Shown here piece by piece: positions 1 through 8,024 of a DNA stretch of 39,030 nt (position 1 is its first letter; each line of letters begins with the position of its first letter). Position numbers and translations under genes: made by a program. Origin of the DNA: a virus; IMG/VR virus record IMGVR_UViG_3300045935_000041, positions 1 through 39,030 of that record. One strand, given 5' to 3'. A model generated the notes under the pieces. It had not been told where the DNA came from and made no database searches. It saw only the letters and a program-made list of their open reading frames with translations.

Positions 1-629
1 CCGCGCTCGCCCTTTTGCCCGTCCTTGCCGTTCCTGCCGTCGCGGCCGCGCTTGACGGCCAGCCGCCAGCCTTTGCCGCCGTCGTCCGGCTTGGCGCCGG
101 TCTTTTCCTGGGCGATCCAGAACGAGCCGGCCCAGGTGACGCCGTCGCCAGGAAAATATTCCGAGCCGTCGCGAAAGACGCCGCGGTCGAGCACAACGGC
201 AAAGGTATGGCGGAATTCCCGTACTTCCTCGCCGCGCCGGTAGCGGCGCACGATGGTGCGGCCATCGTCGGCCAGTTCTTCCGTCATGTCCTCGAAGCCA
301 AAACCGTCGCGGCCATCCTTGCCAGCAGCACCGTCTTCGCCCTTCTTGCCATCTCGGCCGATCACCGGGCCGAGCGATCGGGCGCTGCCGTCCGTCATGG
401 TGACGACGAGCTCGCCATCCCTGTCGATCATAGCTGCGGCGAGGCCGATGCCATCGCGGCCAGGTATTCCGTCACCGCCCTTTTCGCCGGGTAGGCCGGG
501 TTCACCCGGATCGCCTTTTTCCGGCAGCAGCTCCTCGAGCGCTTTTAGACGGGCCGCCAGCGCGGCCAGCGGGACGCCTACAGCGTCGAGAACGGCATCG
601 ACGGCCTTTTCCACGTCAAACTGCTGCAT
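1..629 (-). CDS. Collagen-like head-region protein, 5' part (continues across the circular join)
   Basis: The protein starts with ATG at 629 and runs off the left end. Joined to the right end of the window it continues in frame to a stop at 38967, giving 230 aa. Residues 1-35 look like a helical trimerisation stretch. They are followed by short Gly-X-Y runs (GDPGEPGLPGEKG, GRDGKKGEDG, GRDGRNGKDGQKGERG). Between the runs is a compact beta-rich segment containing GDGVTWAGSFWIAQEKTG, a pattern often seen in phage fibre or carbohydrate-contact proteins. The start overlaps the portal stop by 14 nt and the protein ends on the connector gene, so it belongs to the head operon. It could be a capsid or neck fibre, or an adhesin. 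The exact role is not recognised. Confidence 0.8.
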   Translation of the reverse strand, partial: MQQFDVEKAVDAVLDAVGVPLAALAARLKALEELLPEKGDPGEPGLPGEKGGDGIPGRDGIGLAAAMIDRDGELVVTMTDGSARSLGPVIGRDGKKGEDGAAGKDGRDGFGFEDMTEELADDGRTIVRRYRRGEEVREFRHTFAVVLDRGVFRDGSEYFPGDGVTWAGSFWIAQEKTGAKPDDGGKGWRLAVKRGRDGRNGKDGQKGER

Positions 630-2034
630 CGCGCATCCACCCCTCTGCCAGGCGCCGGGAAAGCCTGTCCTTCCACGCCTTGTTGGCATCCTCGGCCGGC
701 GGCGGTAGTGCGGCGGCCTCGCTGCCGGCCGGCGCAGGCTTCGGTTTGGCGAACGGATCATTGCGATCGCGCTTGTCGAGCGCGGCGAGCGAGAAATTCT
801 GCTGCTGCAGGTATGGCGTATCGCCGCCCTTGACCGGCGCCAGGTCGAACTGCCAGCGCGCCTCGTTCGGCGACATGAAGCCGGCGCCGATCGCATCGCC
901 GGCCGCCTTGACCTTGGCGGCGGTGTCCATGCGCAGCAGTCCCTGCAGGTCAAACTCGGTGCCGTAGGTGCGGCCGTCCTTGGTGCTGTCGAGGCCGAGG
1001 CCTTCGTCGAGGCTGACCTCGAGATTCTCGATCAGACTCTGCAGGCATTGCGAATAGTATTGCTGGTTGAGCGCCTCGATGTTGTTGAGCGTCGGTGCCG
1101 GCCCGACGCCGACCATGTAGGGCGGCACATGGAAGCAGGAGCAGACGTTTTCGGCCGACCATTTCAGCTGCTCGATCAGCTGGCTGTCGACGGCATTGAC
1201 GCTCATCGCCTCGTATTTCAGGCCGTCGCCTAGGACTGCCACCTTGCCGGCATTCTGGCCGCTGTAGTTGCTGTCCCAGTGCTCCTTGAGCCGCGCGGCG
1301 GTCTCGTTGGCGATCGCGCCTGGTGCGGTCAGCACGCCGCCGGGATTGGCGCCGTTGGCGAAGAAGTCGACCGAATTGCCCTGGATCTTCAGTCCCTGCA
1401 GCGCCGCCAGGCCGCAGGCATAGATCGGCGAAACGCCGACCAGCGGATGGTAGAGCGGCACCATCAGGTCATGGATGACCTCGCTGGCCGGGACGGTGAT
1501 GTTCTCCTGGTCGAAGACGCCGGCCAGGTCGTCGCGCCTGAGCTCGTAGTAGACCTCGCCGTTCGGCGCCACCAGCGGTATCACGCGCTGCGGATCGAGC
1601 ACCGTCATGGCGACGACAATGCCGCGCTGGTCGCGCTCCTTCAGCACGTAGGTGTTGCCGTAGACCAGCTTCGAAGTGATCCACTGCTCGAAGAACTTAA
1701 TGCGCGTCTGGAAATGGTTCGGCTTGCGCAGCACCGGCGAGAAGGCCGGGCTGACGATCTCCGACCAGATGCCGAACTGGTCCTCCTCGACCAGCTTGAC
1801 GCGCATCTTGCCGATGTCGGACGCGATCAGCGTCACGCAGGCGAACACCGCCGAGAACGACAGCACGTCGGCGATACGGATCTCCTGGTTGCGCTGCCAG
1901 GCGCCGGGAAACGGATCGCGGACGATGAGCGGCCACCAGCCGCGGCCGGATCCGAAACCGCCCCAGTTCTGCACCGGCGACAGCGTCGGCCGCGGCGCCC
2001 GTTCGATGACCAGCCCGAGCAGCGGAATGCGCAC
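616..2034 (-). CDS. Phage portal protein, HK97 family
   Basis: 472 aa, starting at GTG 2034. It forms the dodecameric ring at the capsid vertex through which DNA enters and leaves. Family hallmarks are visible: the N-terminal block IRIADVLSFSAVFACVTLIASDIG, seen here in parts (ADVLSFSAVFACVTL), the stretch LVYGNTYVLKERDQRG, and the stem/wing part ending in GLLRMDTAAKVKAAGDAIGAGFMSPNEARWQFDL, of which MSPNEARWQFDL is typical of HK97 gp3-like portals. The length is normal. It starts 1 nt after the stop of the 77-aa gene upstream and overlaps the collagen-like gene downstream. It lies downstream of the capsid gene, the reverse of the usual HK97 order. Confidence 0.93.
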   Translation of the reverse strand: MRIPLLGLVIERAPRPTLSPVQNWGGFGSGRGWWPLIVRDPFPGAWQRNQEIRIADVLSFSAVFACVTLIASDIGKMRVKLVEEDQFGIWSEIVSPAFSPVLRKPNHFQTRIKFFEQWITSKLVYGNTYVLKERDQRGIVVAMTVLDPQRVIPLVAPNGEVYYELRRDDLAGVFDQENITVPASEVIHDLMVPLYHPLVGVSPIYACGLAALQGLKIQGNSVDFFANGANPGGVLTAPGAIANETAARLKEHWDSNYSGQNAGKVAVLGDGLKYEAMSVNAVDSQLIEQLKWSAENVCSCFHVPPYMVGVGPAPTLNNIEALNQQYYSQCLQSLIENLEVSLDEGLGLDSTKDGRTYGTEFDLQGLLRMDTAAKVKAAGDAIGAGFMSPNEARWQFDLAPVKGGDTPYLQQQNFSLAALDKRDRNDPFAKPKPAPAGSEAAALPPPAEDANKAWKDRLSRRLAEGWMRDAAV

Positions 2035-2035
2035 C

Positions 2036-2269
2036 TTACTCGTCCTCGGCCTTGACGCGCCGGGTCTTGTACTTCTTGCCGTTGTCGTCCGGCGCCGGCT
2101 CCTCGGACTTGGTCGTCGTCGGCTTCGTCTTCGTCAACGAATCCTTGCGCGTGGCGCGGCCGAGCGAGAACAGCGTCGCGGCATATTGTTCTTCGGCCTC
2201 GAATTCCTCGCCGGCCTGGATGACCTTGCCGCCGAAGGTATGCGGCTTGGTGGCGATCATTTTGACCAT
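2036..2269 (-). CDS. Small head-module protein, unknown function
   Basis: 77 aa, starting at ATG 2269. The ribosome site lies in AAAGGAGCATTGAACC just upstream. The N-terminal half (MIATKPHTFGGKVIQAGEEF) is compact and resembles small uncharacterised proteins found beside phage capsid genes. The C-terminal half is charged and likely disordered, rich in Lys, Thr and Glu. It sits between the capsid terminator-like hairpin and the portal, with a 1-nt gap to the portal. A decoration, connector-accessory or scaffolding-type role is possible, but nothing in the sequence decides between them. Confidence 0.7.
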   Translation of the reverse strand: MVKMIATKPHTFGGKVIQAGEEFEAEEQYAATLFSLGRATRKDSLTKTKPTTTKSEEPAPDDNGKKYKTRRVKAEDE

Positions 2270-2286
2270 GGTTCAATGCTCCTTTG

Positions 2287-2324
2287 AAAAGGACGGCCCG
2301 GCTTGAGGGACGGAACCGGGCCGC
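2287..2324 (-). terminator. Hairpin with short U tract after the capsid gene
   Basis: Perfect 8-bp inverted repeat CGGCCCGG (2317-2324 and 2295-2302 on the minus strand) with a 14-nt loop, followed on the minus strand by TCCTTTTC. It lies 13 nt past the capsid stop and before the ribosome site of the next gene. This is the form of an intrinsic terminator. With genes continuing in the same direction it would act as an attenuator between capsid and portal. Confidence 0.7.
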
Positions 2325-2336
2325 CAGGGTCTGCGG

Positions 2337-3692
2337 TCAGGGCGTGACGACGGCGCCGGTGTAGTTGGCGCCGGTGATGAACGCGACTGCCTGGTCGCGG
2401 CGGCGGCGCCAGGTGATCCAGCGCTCGGCACGGATGCCGACACAGTTGTTCTGCCACAGCGAGAAGGTCGCGGCCGCGCCTGCCGCAGGCGCCGAATCCA
2501 TCGCCAGCGTCGCCTCACGTGAAGCATCGATGGTCACGCCGCCGTCATCGGCGAGCAGGATCTCGGAAGCCTTGACCAGGATCATCAGTCCGGCGGGAAC
2601 CGCCTGGCTGGTGACCACCGGCAGCCCCATAAGGGTGCCGCCGCGCAGGCCCATGCCGGCGAATTCCGACTGGCCAAGCGGGTTCTGCAGCATGGCGATC
2701 TGCAGGGCGAGCGTCTCGTTCATGATCCAGACGGCGTCCGGGATGCCGAGATTGGCGGTGATAAAGGCATTGAACAGCGCCTGCAGGTCGGTCCTGAGAT
2801 CCTGCGCGCCGGTGCCGCTGGATGGTATGCCGGCGACGCCGTAGAGGATCGAGGCCGGCGAGATGCCGGCGACCGCGGCATTGGCAGGATCGATGAACTC
2901 GGCATCGATGAACTGCGCGACCTGCGCCACCAGGTCGGTGCGTACCGTTTCCTCGGCCGAAGGCGTCGACAGCCTGACCAGCTCGTCGGACAGCACCACG
3001 ATGCCGGCGACCTTGTTCACGTCCAGCTGGATCTGGGTAAACTTGAGTTCGCTGACCGGCTTGGGCAGCGCCTCGCCGACCCAGTTGACCAGCGATCCCT
3101 GCGTCTGCACCGGGATCTTGACCATGAACGGCACCCGGCGCAGGCCGGGGATCCGCCCGACGATGGTCGCCGGCCGCAACAGCTCGATCAGCTCGTCGGC
3201 CATTTGCCGATAGGTGACCAGCGGCTGCGCCCAGTCGGCATCGGTGGTCGTGCCGGCCGACACCGCGGCGCGCAGGACGGTTTCGACCTCTGGCGTCGAA
3301 TCGTGCCAGCGCTTGGCGAACTCGGCCGCCTCGAGTCGGTTGCCCCGGCTTGCCGCAAGCGCCATCACATAGCGCGTGAAGGCGGTCGCCGGCGGCAGGG
3401 TCTGGCGGATCTGGATGGCACTGCCGCCGCGCGCCGCGGCAGCCCGTGCCGGATCGTTGACGCCCTGCACCGGCCTGGCATTGGCGCGGTTGAGCCTGTC
3501 GATCGAAGACAGCCGCTTCAGGTCGGCGTCGATAGCTTCGATCTCCTGCTCGAGCGTATCGAACTCCTCCTGCTCGGCAGCGTCGGTCGAGCGGCCCTCG
3601 TCGACGGTCTTCTGCATGATCTCGTTCATGCGCGTGGTCTTGTTGGTTTTCGACGCCTCAAAGGCGGCGATCTGTTCGGCGAGCGTCTTCAT
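2337..3692 (-). CDS. Major capsid protein from an internal in-frame start
   Basis: ATG at 3692 is in frame with the protease above it. It is preceded on the minus strand by AAAGGAGGGCAGCGCC, the strongest type of Shine-Dalgarno, at about 8 nt spacing. The 451-aa product begins exactly where known HK97-type capsid precursors begin (delta domain, then the capsid fold). This suggests that most capsid protein is made unfused, while the longer protease form is made at low level from 4262. The ribosome-binding purines are themselves the codons for KEGSA in the linker. The family is certain; the dual start is an inference from the ribosome site and domain boundary. Confidence 0.75.
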   Translation of the reverse strand: MKTLAEQIAAFEASKTNKTTRMNEIMQKTVDEGRSTDAAEQEEFDTLEQEIEAIDADLKRLSSIDRLNRANARPVQGVNDPARAAAARGGSAIQIRQTLPPATAFTRYVMALAASRGNRLEAAEFAKRWHDSTPEVETVLRAAVSAGTTTDADWAQPLVTYRQMADELIELLRPATIVGRIPGLRRVPFMVKIPVQTQGSLVNWVGEALPKPVSELKFTQIQLDVNKVAGIVVLSDELVRLSTPSAEETVRTDLVAQVAQFIDAEFIDPANAAVAGISPASILYGVAGIPSSGTGAQDLRTDLQALFNAFITANLGIPDAVWIMNETLALQIAMLQNPLGQSEFAGMGLRGGTLMGLPVVTSQAVPAGLMILVKASEILLADDGGVTIDASREATLAMDSAPAAGAAATFSLWQNNCVGIRAERWITWRRRRDQAVAFITGANYTGAVVTP

Positions 3693-4262
3693 GGCGCTGC
3701 CCTCCTTTGCTTGTCGTCTGGTTAGGCCCGCGGCGCCGGGCAGGTAGACGATGCGCCGCTCATGGCCCGACGCGGCCCGCAGCGCTTCGTCGATGGATTT
3801 GACCTGGGTGATGGTGGCGTCCTCGTTGGCCGGGATCGTCACCAGGGAAAGCTCGAGCACTTCCGATTTCAGGAAGCGCAGTGCGCCCCATGGCTCTTTC
3901 GGATTGATCGGTTCGGAGTCGCGCGGCATGAAGCCGATCGACACGGCGCGCACCAGATTGGCCTTGAGGTGCTGCCAGGCATCCTCGAGGCGGTCGCGCA
4001 GCCGTCCCGGCTCGGCGATCTTGGCCAGTTCGGCGCGGAAGGTGATGCCGGCCTTGGTCGGCTTGTCGAACCAGACATGGCCGACCGGCTGGTCGTGCTT
4101 GTGCTGCCACAGGAGCGGCAGCGGCGACTTGAACGACACACCGAGCGGCTCGACGATGTCGCCGAGGCGATCCGGCGACGGCGTCGTCGCCACGCCGCGG
4201 ATTGAGCGGGTTTCCTCCTCGAGGGACTTGATCTCGATCAGGCTATAGGCGCGCGAAAGCAT
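2337..4262 (-). CDS. Prohead protease-major capsid protein fusion (HK97-like)
   Basis: 641-aa ORF joining two proteins that are separate in HK97. Residues 1 to about 175 are an S78-type prohead protease, with the His motif LLWQHKHDQPVG near 50-60 and the Ser motif ELSLVTIPANEDA near 135-147. From residue 191 comes a coiled-coil delta domain (MKTLAEQIAAFEASKTNK onward, rich in Glu and Lys). The HK97-fold capsid domain follows, with PVQTQGSLVNWVGEALPKP and ending in RAERWITWRRRRDQAVAF. The protease matures the shell by cutting off the delta domain. An AAGGAGG ribosome site inside the ORF gives the capsid protein its own start at 3692 (see separate entry). Whether the fused form is made in quantity is unknown. 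Confidence 0.92.
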   Translation of the reverse strand: MLSRAYSLIEIKSLEEETRSIRGVATTPSPDRLGDIVEPLGVSFKSPLPLLWQHKHDQPVGHVWFDKPTKAGITFRAELAKIAEPGRLRDRLEDAWQHLKANLVRAVSIGFMPRDSEPINPKEPWGALRFLKSEVLELSLVTIPANEDATITQVKSIDEALRAASGHERRIVYLPGAAGLTRRQAKEGSAMKTLAEQIAAFEASKTNKTTRMNEIMQKTVDEGRSTDAAEQEEFDTLEQEIEAIDADLKRLSSIDRLNRANARPVQGVNDPARAAAARGGSAIQIRQTLPPATAFTRYVMALAASRGNRLEAAEFAKRWHDSTPEVETVLRAAVSAGTTTDADWAQPLVTYRQMADELIELLRPATIVGRIPGLRRVPFMVKIPVQTQGSLVNWVGEALPKPVSELKFTQIQLDVNKVAGIVVLSDELVRLSTPSAEETVRTDLVAQVAQFIDAEFIDPANAAVAGISPASILYGVAGIPSSGTGAQDLRTDLQALFNAFITANLGIPDAVWIMNETLALQIAMLQNPLGQSEFAGMGLRGGTLMGLPVVTSQAVPAGLMILVKASEILLADDGGVTIDASREATLAMDSAPAAGAAATFSLWQNNCVGIRAERWITWRRRRDQAVAFITGANYTGAVVTP

Positions 4263-4274
4263 GGCTCATCCTCA

Positions 4275-4622
4275 TCAAGTCGCAGTGACCGTGAAGGTTT
4301 TCGCGGCCGATGCCTGCCCATCGGTTTCGACGGTCAGGTCTTTGGCGCCCGGCAAGGCAAAACCGGGCATGTCGGCGGTTAATTCGGTCGCCGAGACGTA
4401 GTGCGTCACCACGCCATTGCCGTCGAGCTTGACGAGGCTGTCGGCGGTGAAGCCGGTGCCGCTGATGGTCACCTGAACCGGCGTGTTGATGACCGTCGTG
4501 GCCGGGTTGACGCTGTCGACAGTCGGCGGCTCCGCCGGCGGCGGCTCGGGCGTGACGATGCCGGGATGCGCGATCATGATACCCCTGGGCGCGAGCCCGG
4601 GCCGTCCTGAACCTCTAGGCAT
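4275..4622 (-). CDS. IPT/TIG (Ig-like) domain protein, probable capsid decoration
   Basis: 115 aa. I chose ATG 4622 because AGGAGG lies 5 nt upstream; a GTG at 4628 is the alternative. After a Gly/Pro-rich leader (residues 1-30) there is one beta-sandwich of the IPT/TIG type: PTVDSVNPATTVINTPVQVT opens it, ISGTGFTADSLVKLDG is the characteristic GxGF turn, and it closes with KDLTVETDGQASAAKTF. It overlaps the terminase end by 8 nt and precedes the capsid gene. Ig-like domains in this location are commonly attached to phage capsid surfaces, where they bind polysaccharide or stabilise the shell. That role is inferred. Confidence 0.75.
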   Translation of the reverse strand: MPRGSGRPGLAPRGIMIAHPGIVTPEPPPAEPPTVDSVNPATTVINTPVQVTISGTGFTADSLVKLDGNGVVTHYVSATELTADMPGFALPGAKDLTVETDGQASAAKTFTVTAT

Positions 4623-6297
4623 GAACACCTCCTGTGAAGATCATCTGGTATTGCGGCTGGCGCAGCGGCTCGGGATTGCGGCTCATCAGCATGACCGCGT
4701 CGAAGACCGCCATCAGCGGATCGATCTTGGCTTTTCCGGCCGCCTGCTTGGTGATCAGCACGGCATTGCCGCGCTGCTCGACGCGGGCATTGCCGACGCA
4801 CCAGGCCATCAGCCCGGATCCGGAATGCCAGAGCGTGCCGTCCTTCAGCTTGCGCTCCATGCCCCAGACGGCGCCGGACAGCCGATAGCCCTGGCCGATG
4901 CCGACCAACTGGCCCTCGGTCAGCCCGCGGCTGGCGAGTTCGTCGACCAGCGCCGAGATGCCCATCGGGTCGAGCCCGACCGCGCCCTTTTCCGGCAGCA
5001 GCCCGGCCTCGGCCAGTTTCTGCACGATATCGGCGACCTCGCGAACATCCTGCGTCGCTTCCTCGCAGATCGTCAGGTCGCCATCGGCCTCGAAGTCACG
5101 CAGCCGTGAAACGATCTCGCGGCGCCGCTCGAGCACGTCCGGCTGCGCCCAGGCATGCGCCCAGACCAGCCAGTCGCGGCTTTCGCGGTCGCGGCCGATC
5201 ACCGCCAGACCGAACAGGTCGTCGAGGCCGCCGCCGTCGATGCCGACCACCGCCACATCGGAGCGCTCGACCAGCGCCTCCAGCGTCAGGCTGTCATCGC
5301 CTGCGTCCGGCCAGTAGTCGGCACCGAGCCAGTGGTCGCCATGCAGCGCCAGGCCGATCTCGACGTTGAAATGCTGGCTGGCCAGCAGCGCCAGCGCGTC
5401 CGGGCCATCGCGCTCGGCCACCGTCAGCGCATTGCGCAGGAAGGCGAGATCGACCGATCGGCCGAGGTTCGGATTGACCGCCGGCCAGGTCTTTTCGTCC
5501 TTCCAGCCGCCCTCGTCGGCCAGCTTGTGCGGCAGCTCGTAGAGCACCGCCAGTCTGGGCAGCCTGACCTTGCCGTCGCGGATATCGCGCGCCAGCGCCA
5601 GCTCGGACTTGAAGACGCCGCGCGGCGGATCCTTGGACTGCGTGGTGATCTGGATCATGAAGCCGCCAGGCCGCGCCGCCAGGCCGCCGCGGATCTCGAG
5701 GAAGACGTCCGCGGCGTCGGCCTTCCTGGCGAAGACGTGCGTCTCGTCGACCAAAATGCCGGTCGCCTTCGATCCGGTAATGACGTTGGTGTCGGCTGCC
5801 TTGATCTGCAGCAGGGCGCCGGTGTTGCGGTGCGTGATCGTCCGCACATGGCGCTGCAGGTGGAACAGCTTCGTCAGCTCGTGATCCATGCGGATGATGC
5901 CGGACGCCTGCTTGAACGAGATGTCGGCAATCTCCTTGGTCGGCGCGATCAGCAGAAACTCGGCGTTATCAACCGGATTGACGATCATCGCCGTGACCAT
6001 GATTGCCGCGGCATAGGTCGACTTGGCGTTCTTCTTCGGCACCAGGAGAAAGAATTCCTGGATCATGCGGCGCCGGGTTTTGGGATCGTAGGCGCCGAAG
6101 ATCGCCGCCACGATGTCGAAGATCCAGCGATCGCCGGCCTCGCCGAGCGTCGGATTGCCGTGCACGTCAGGCAGTTTCAGTCGCTTGAAGATCCGCAGAG
6201 CCCGTGCCGCCTCGTCCTCGAACAGCGGCAGTTCCGGCACCAGCGGCTGCCTGGCCAGAAGCCGTGTTTCCCAGTCTGGGCAGGATGTGTCCCACAT
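4615..6297 (-). CDS. terL: Terminase large subunit (HK97/Terminase_1 type)
   Basis: 560 aa. ATG 6297 is chosen because it follows the small-subunit stop by one base; upstream in-frame sequence is Arg/Pro-rich noise. This ATPase-nuclease drives DNA into the prohead and cuts the concatemer. The ATPase shows a deviant Walker A at residues 86-93 (VPKKNAKS) and Walker B with D184-E185 (GILVDETHVF). The C-terminal nuclease has acidic motifs in VVGIDGGGLDDLFGLAVIG and LTICEEATQDV. The last codons overlap the Ig-like gene. Family identity is firm; the packaging type (cos or headful) cannot be read from this protein alone. Confidence 0.95.
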   Translation of the reverse strand: MWDTSCPDWETRLLARQPLVPELPLFEDEAARALRIFKRLKLPDVHGNPTLGEAGDRWIFDIVAAIFGAYDPKTRRRMIQEFFLLVPKKNAKSTYAAAIMVTAMIVNPVDNAEFLLIAPTKEIADISFKQASGIIRMDHELTKLFHLQRHVRTITHRNTGALLQIKAADTNVITGSKATGILVDETHVFARKADAADVFLEIRGGLAARPGGFMIQITTQSKDPPRGVFKSELALARDIRDGKVRLPRLAVLYELPHKLADEGGWKDEKTWPAVNPNLGRSVDLAFLRNALTVAERDGPDALALLASQHFNVEIGLALHGDHWLGADYWPDAGDDSLTLEALVERSDVAVVGIDGGGLDDLFGLAVIGRDRESRDWLVWAHAWAQPDVLERRREIVSRLRDFEADGDLTICEEATQDVREVADIVQKLAEAGLLPEKGAVGLDPMGISALVDELASRGLTEGQLVGIGQGYRLSGAVWGMERKLKDGTLWHSGSGLMAWCVGNARVEQRGNAVLITKQAAGKAKIDPLMAVFDAVMLMSRNPEPLRQPQYQMIFTGGVHA

Positions 6298-6298
6298 C

Positions 6299-6778
6299 TC
6301 AGTTCGGCCTCGGCGGCGTCTGCAGATCCTCGCCCCAGTCGGTCGCCTCGCCGGCCGTCTGCGCGGCCAGCTGCGCGGCCTCCTTCTTGCCGATCGGGAT
6401 CGAGTTAGGATCGAGCATTTCGGTCGAGGCCCGCCAGCCGAACCGGCATTGCAGGGCGAAGGCGATGGCCCGCATGGCGGCGCCGTCATTGCCGCCGGCG
6501 ATGCGCAGCAGGTTGCCGGCGAGCTTGGCCTCGACGGTCGCGGCGCCGCGCTCGATCTCGCTGCGGTAATGCGTCCGCAGCGTCGGGACGGTAATGCCGA
6601 GCACCATGCAAATCCGCTCGCCGGGAATGCCGAATCCGGCCATCACCTCGACCATCTGCCGGTCCTTGGCAGTCGGGACATGCGGTGGCCGCCCGCCCTT
6701 ATTCGGCGGCTTCGGCGCGCTCGCGCTTGGCTTTGATGGCCGCGTCGTAGCTCGCCGCGGCGTCTTTGGCCGGGTCAT
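6299..6778 (-). CDS. terS: Terminase small subunit
   Basis: 159 aa. Start ATG 6778 has GAGGAG close upstream, which makes the gene overlap the preceding methyltransferase gene by 80 nt. After a basic, disordered N-terminus ending NKGGRPPHVPT, a helix-turn-helix is visible (DRQMVEVMAGFGIPGERICM, then LGITVPTLRTHY). It would recognise the phage packaging site. The rest (GAATVEAKLAGNLLRIAGG, AMRAIAFALQCRFGW) resembles the helical oligomerisation part of small terminases in alphaproteobacterial prophages. It is followed after one base by the large subunit, the expected pairing. Confidence 0.85.
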   Translation of the reverse strand: MTRPKTPRRATTRPSKPSASAPKPPNKGGRPPHVPTAKDRQMVEVMAGFGIPGERICMVLGITVPTLRTHYRSEIERGAATVEAKLAGNLLRIAGGNDGAAMRAIAFALQCRFGWRASTEMLDPNSIPIGKKEAAQLAAQTAGEATDWGEDLQTPPRPN

Positions 6779-8024
6779 ACCTCTCCTCGCTGATGTCTTC
6801 GAAAGTGCGGCCGTCGCCGTCGAGCGTCGCCGCCTCACCGGTGAACGCCTGCCAGCGTTTTATGGCGACGTCGCAATAGCGCTCGTCGATCTCCAGGCAG
6901 AGCGCCGCCCGGCCTTCCATTTCGGCGGCGATTATCGTGGTGCCGGATCCGACGAAGGGATCGTAGACGGCTTGCCCGGCTGACGAGTTGTTGACGATCG
7001 GCCGGCGCATGCACTCGACCGGCTTCTGGGTGGAATGGCCGGTTTCGGAAACCTGGTGGTCAATTGTCCACAGCGTCGACTGCGAGCGGTCGCCGGTCCA
7101 TTGACCTTTCTTGCGCACTGCGTACCAGCACGGCTCGTGCTGCCAGTGGTAGTCGCCACGCGAGATCACAAAGCGGGTTTTGGCCCAGATGATCTCCGCG
7201 CGGATCTTGAAGTCGGCGCCTTCAAGTGCCGTTTGGGTCGCGGCCGTAAACCAGCTTGCATGCCAGACATAGGCGATCTGGCCGGGAAACAGCGCATAGG
7301 CTTCGCGCCAATCCAATCGCCCGTCGTTCGGCACTTTGCCTATGGCTCGCCCATCGCTTGGCAAGCCATCTACCCTAAAGCTGTGGTTGCGCCATTCGGC
7401 GTCATACTCCACGCCATAAGGCGGATCGGTCACCATGAGGTTCGGCTTCACGCCGCCGAGCAGCCGCGCCACGTCATCGGCGGCGGTGGCGTCGCCGCAC
7501 AAGAGTCGGTGATTGCCGCAGATCCACAGATCGCCCCGTCGCGAAACGGCATTGACGCCGAGCGGCGGCGCCTCGTCGGGATCCGTCAGCCCCGCCGTCC
7601 GATCGGCCAGCAAGTCGGCCAGGAAGTCGATGCCGAAGCCGAGCAGGCCGAGGTCAAAACCATCCTCGCCGAGCCCGCCGATCTCGATGCGCAGCAGCTC
7701 CTCGTCCCAGCCGGCATTGAGCGCCAGCTGGTTGTCGGCCAGCACATAGGCGCGCTTCTGCGCCTCGCTCCAGCCCCTGGCGACAACGACCGGGACATCG
7801 CGGGCTCCGAGCGACCTGGCCGCCAGGACGCGCGCATGTCCGGCAATGATGCCGCCGGCCTCGTCGATGAGTACCGGCGCGGTAAAACCCCATTCACGAA
7901 TCGATGCGGCGATCGCGGCGACCTGCTCGGGCGAGTGCGTGCGGGCATTGCGCGCGTATGGCACCAGCGCGGCGACGGCGCGCCGCTCGACGGCGAAGGC
8001 GGGCCAATCCTGGTTTTTGCCCAT
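6699..8024 (-). CDS. ParB-domain DNA methyltransferase
   Basis: 441 aa from ATG 8024. Starts farther upstream are possible, but their extra residues look non-coding. Residues 10-140 are a ParB/sulfiredoxin-type domain (GGIIAGHARVLAA at 57-69, VLADNQLALNAGW near 94). From about 160 it is a beta-class N6-adenine or N4-cytosine methyltransferase, with catalytic DPPY at 200-203 and the S-adenosylmethionine loop DPFVGSGTT at 355-363. This motif order (IV before I) defines the beta class. It modifies DNA, probably protecting the phage from host restriction or marking its own DNA before packaging. It lies between the HNH nuclease and the terminase genes. Confidence 0.92.
   Translation of the reverse strand: MGKNQDWPAFAVERRAVAALVPYARNARTHSPEQVAAIAASIREWGFTAPVLIDEAGGIIAGHARVLAARSLGARDVPVVVARGWSEAQKRAYVLADNQLALNAGWDEELLRIEIGGLGEDGFDLGLLGFGIDFLADLLADRTAGLTDPDEAPPLGVNAVSRRGDLWICGNHRLLCGDATAADDVARLLGGVKPNLMVTDPPYGVEYDAEWRNHSFRVDGLPSDGRAIGKVPNDGRLDWREAYALFPGQIAYVWHASWFTAATQTALEGADFKIRAEIIWAKTRFVISRGDYHWQHEPCWYAVRKKGQWTGDRSQSTLWTIDHQVSETGHSTQKPVECMRRPIVNNSSAGQAVYDPFVGSGTTIIAAEMEGRAALCLEIDERYCDVAIKRWQAFTGEAATLDGDGRTFEDISEERYDPAKDAAASYDAAIKAKRERAEAAE

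Noticed and set aside
1279-2055. 258-codon open frame on the plus strand
   Set aside because: Antisense to the portal gene with typical reverse-strand composition.
5155-6408. 417-codon open frame on the plus strand
   Set aside because: Antisense to the terminase large subunit. Low-quality composition and no start signal.
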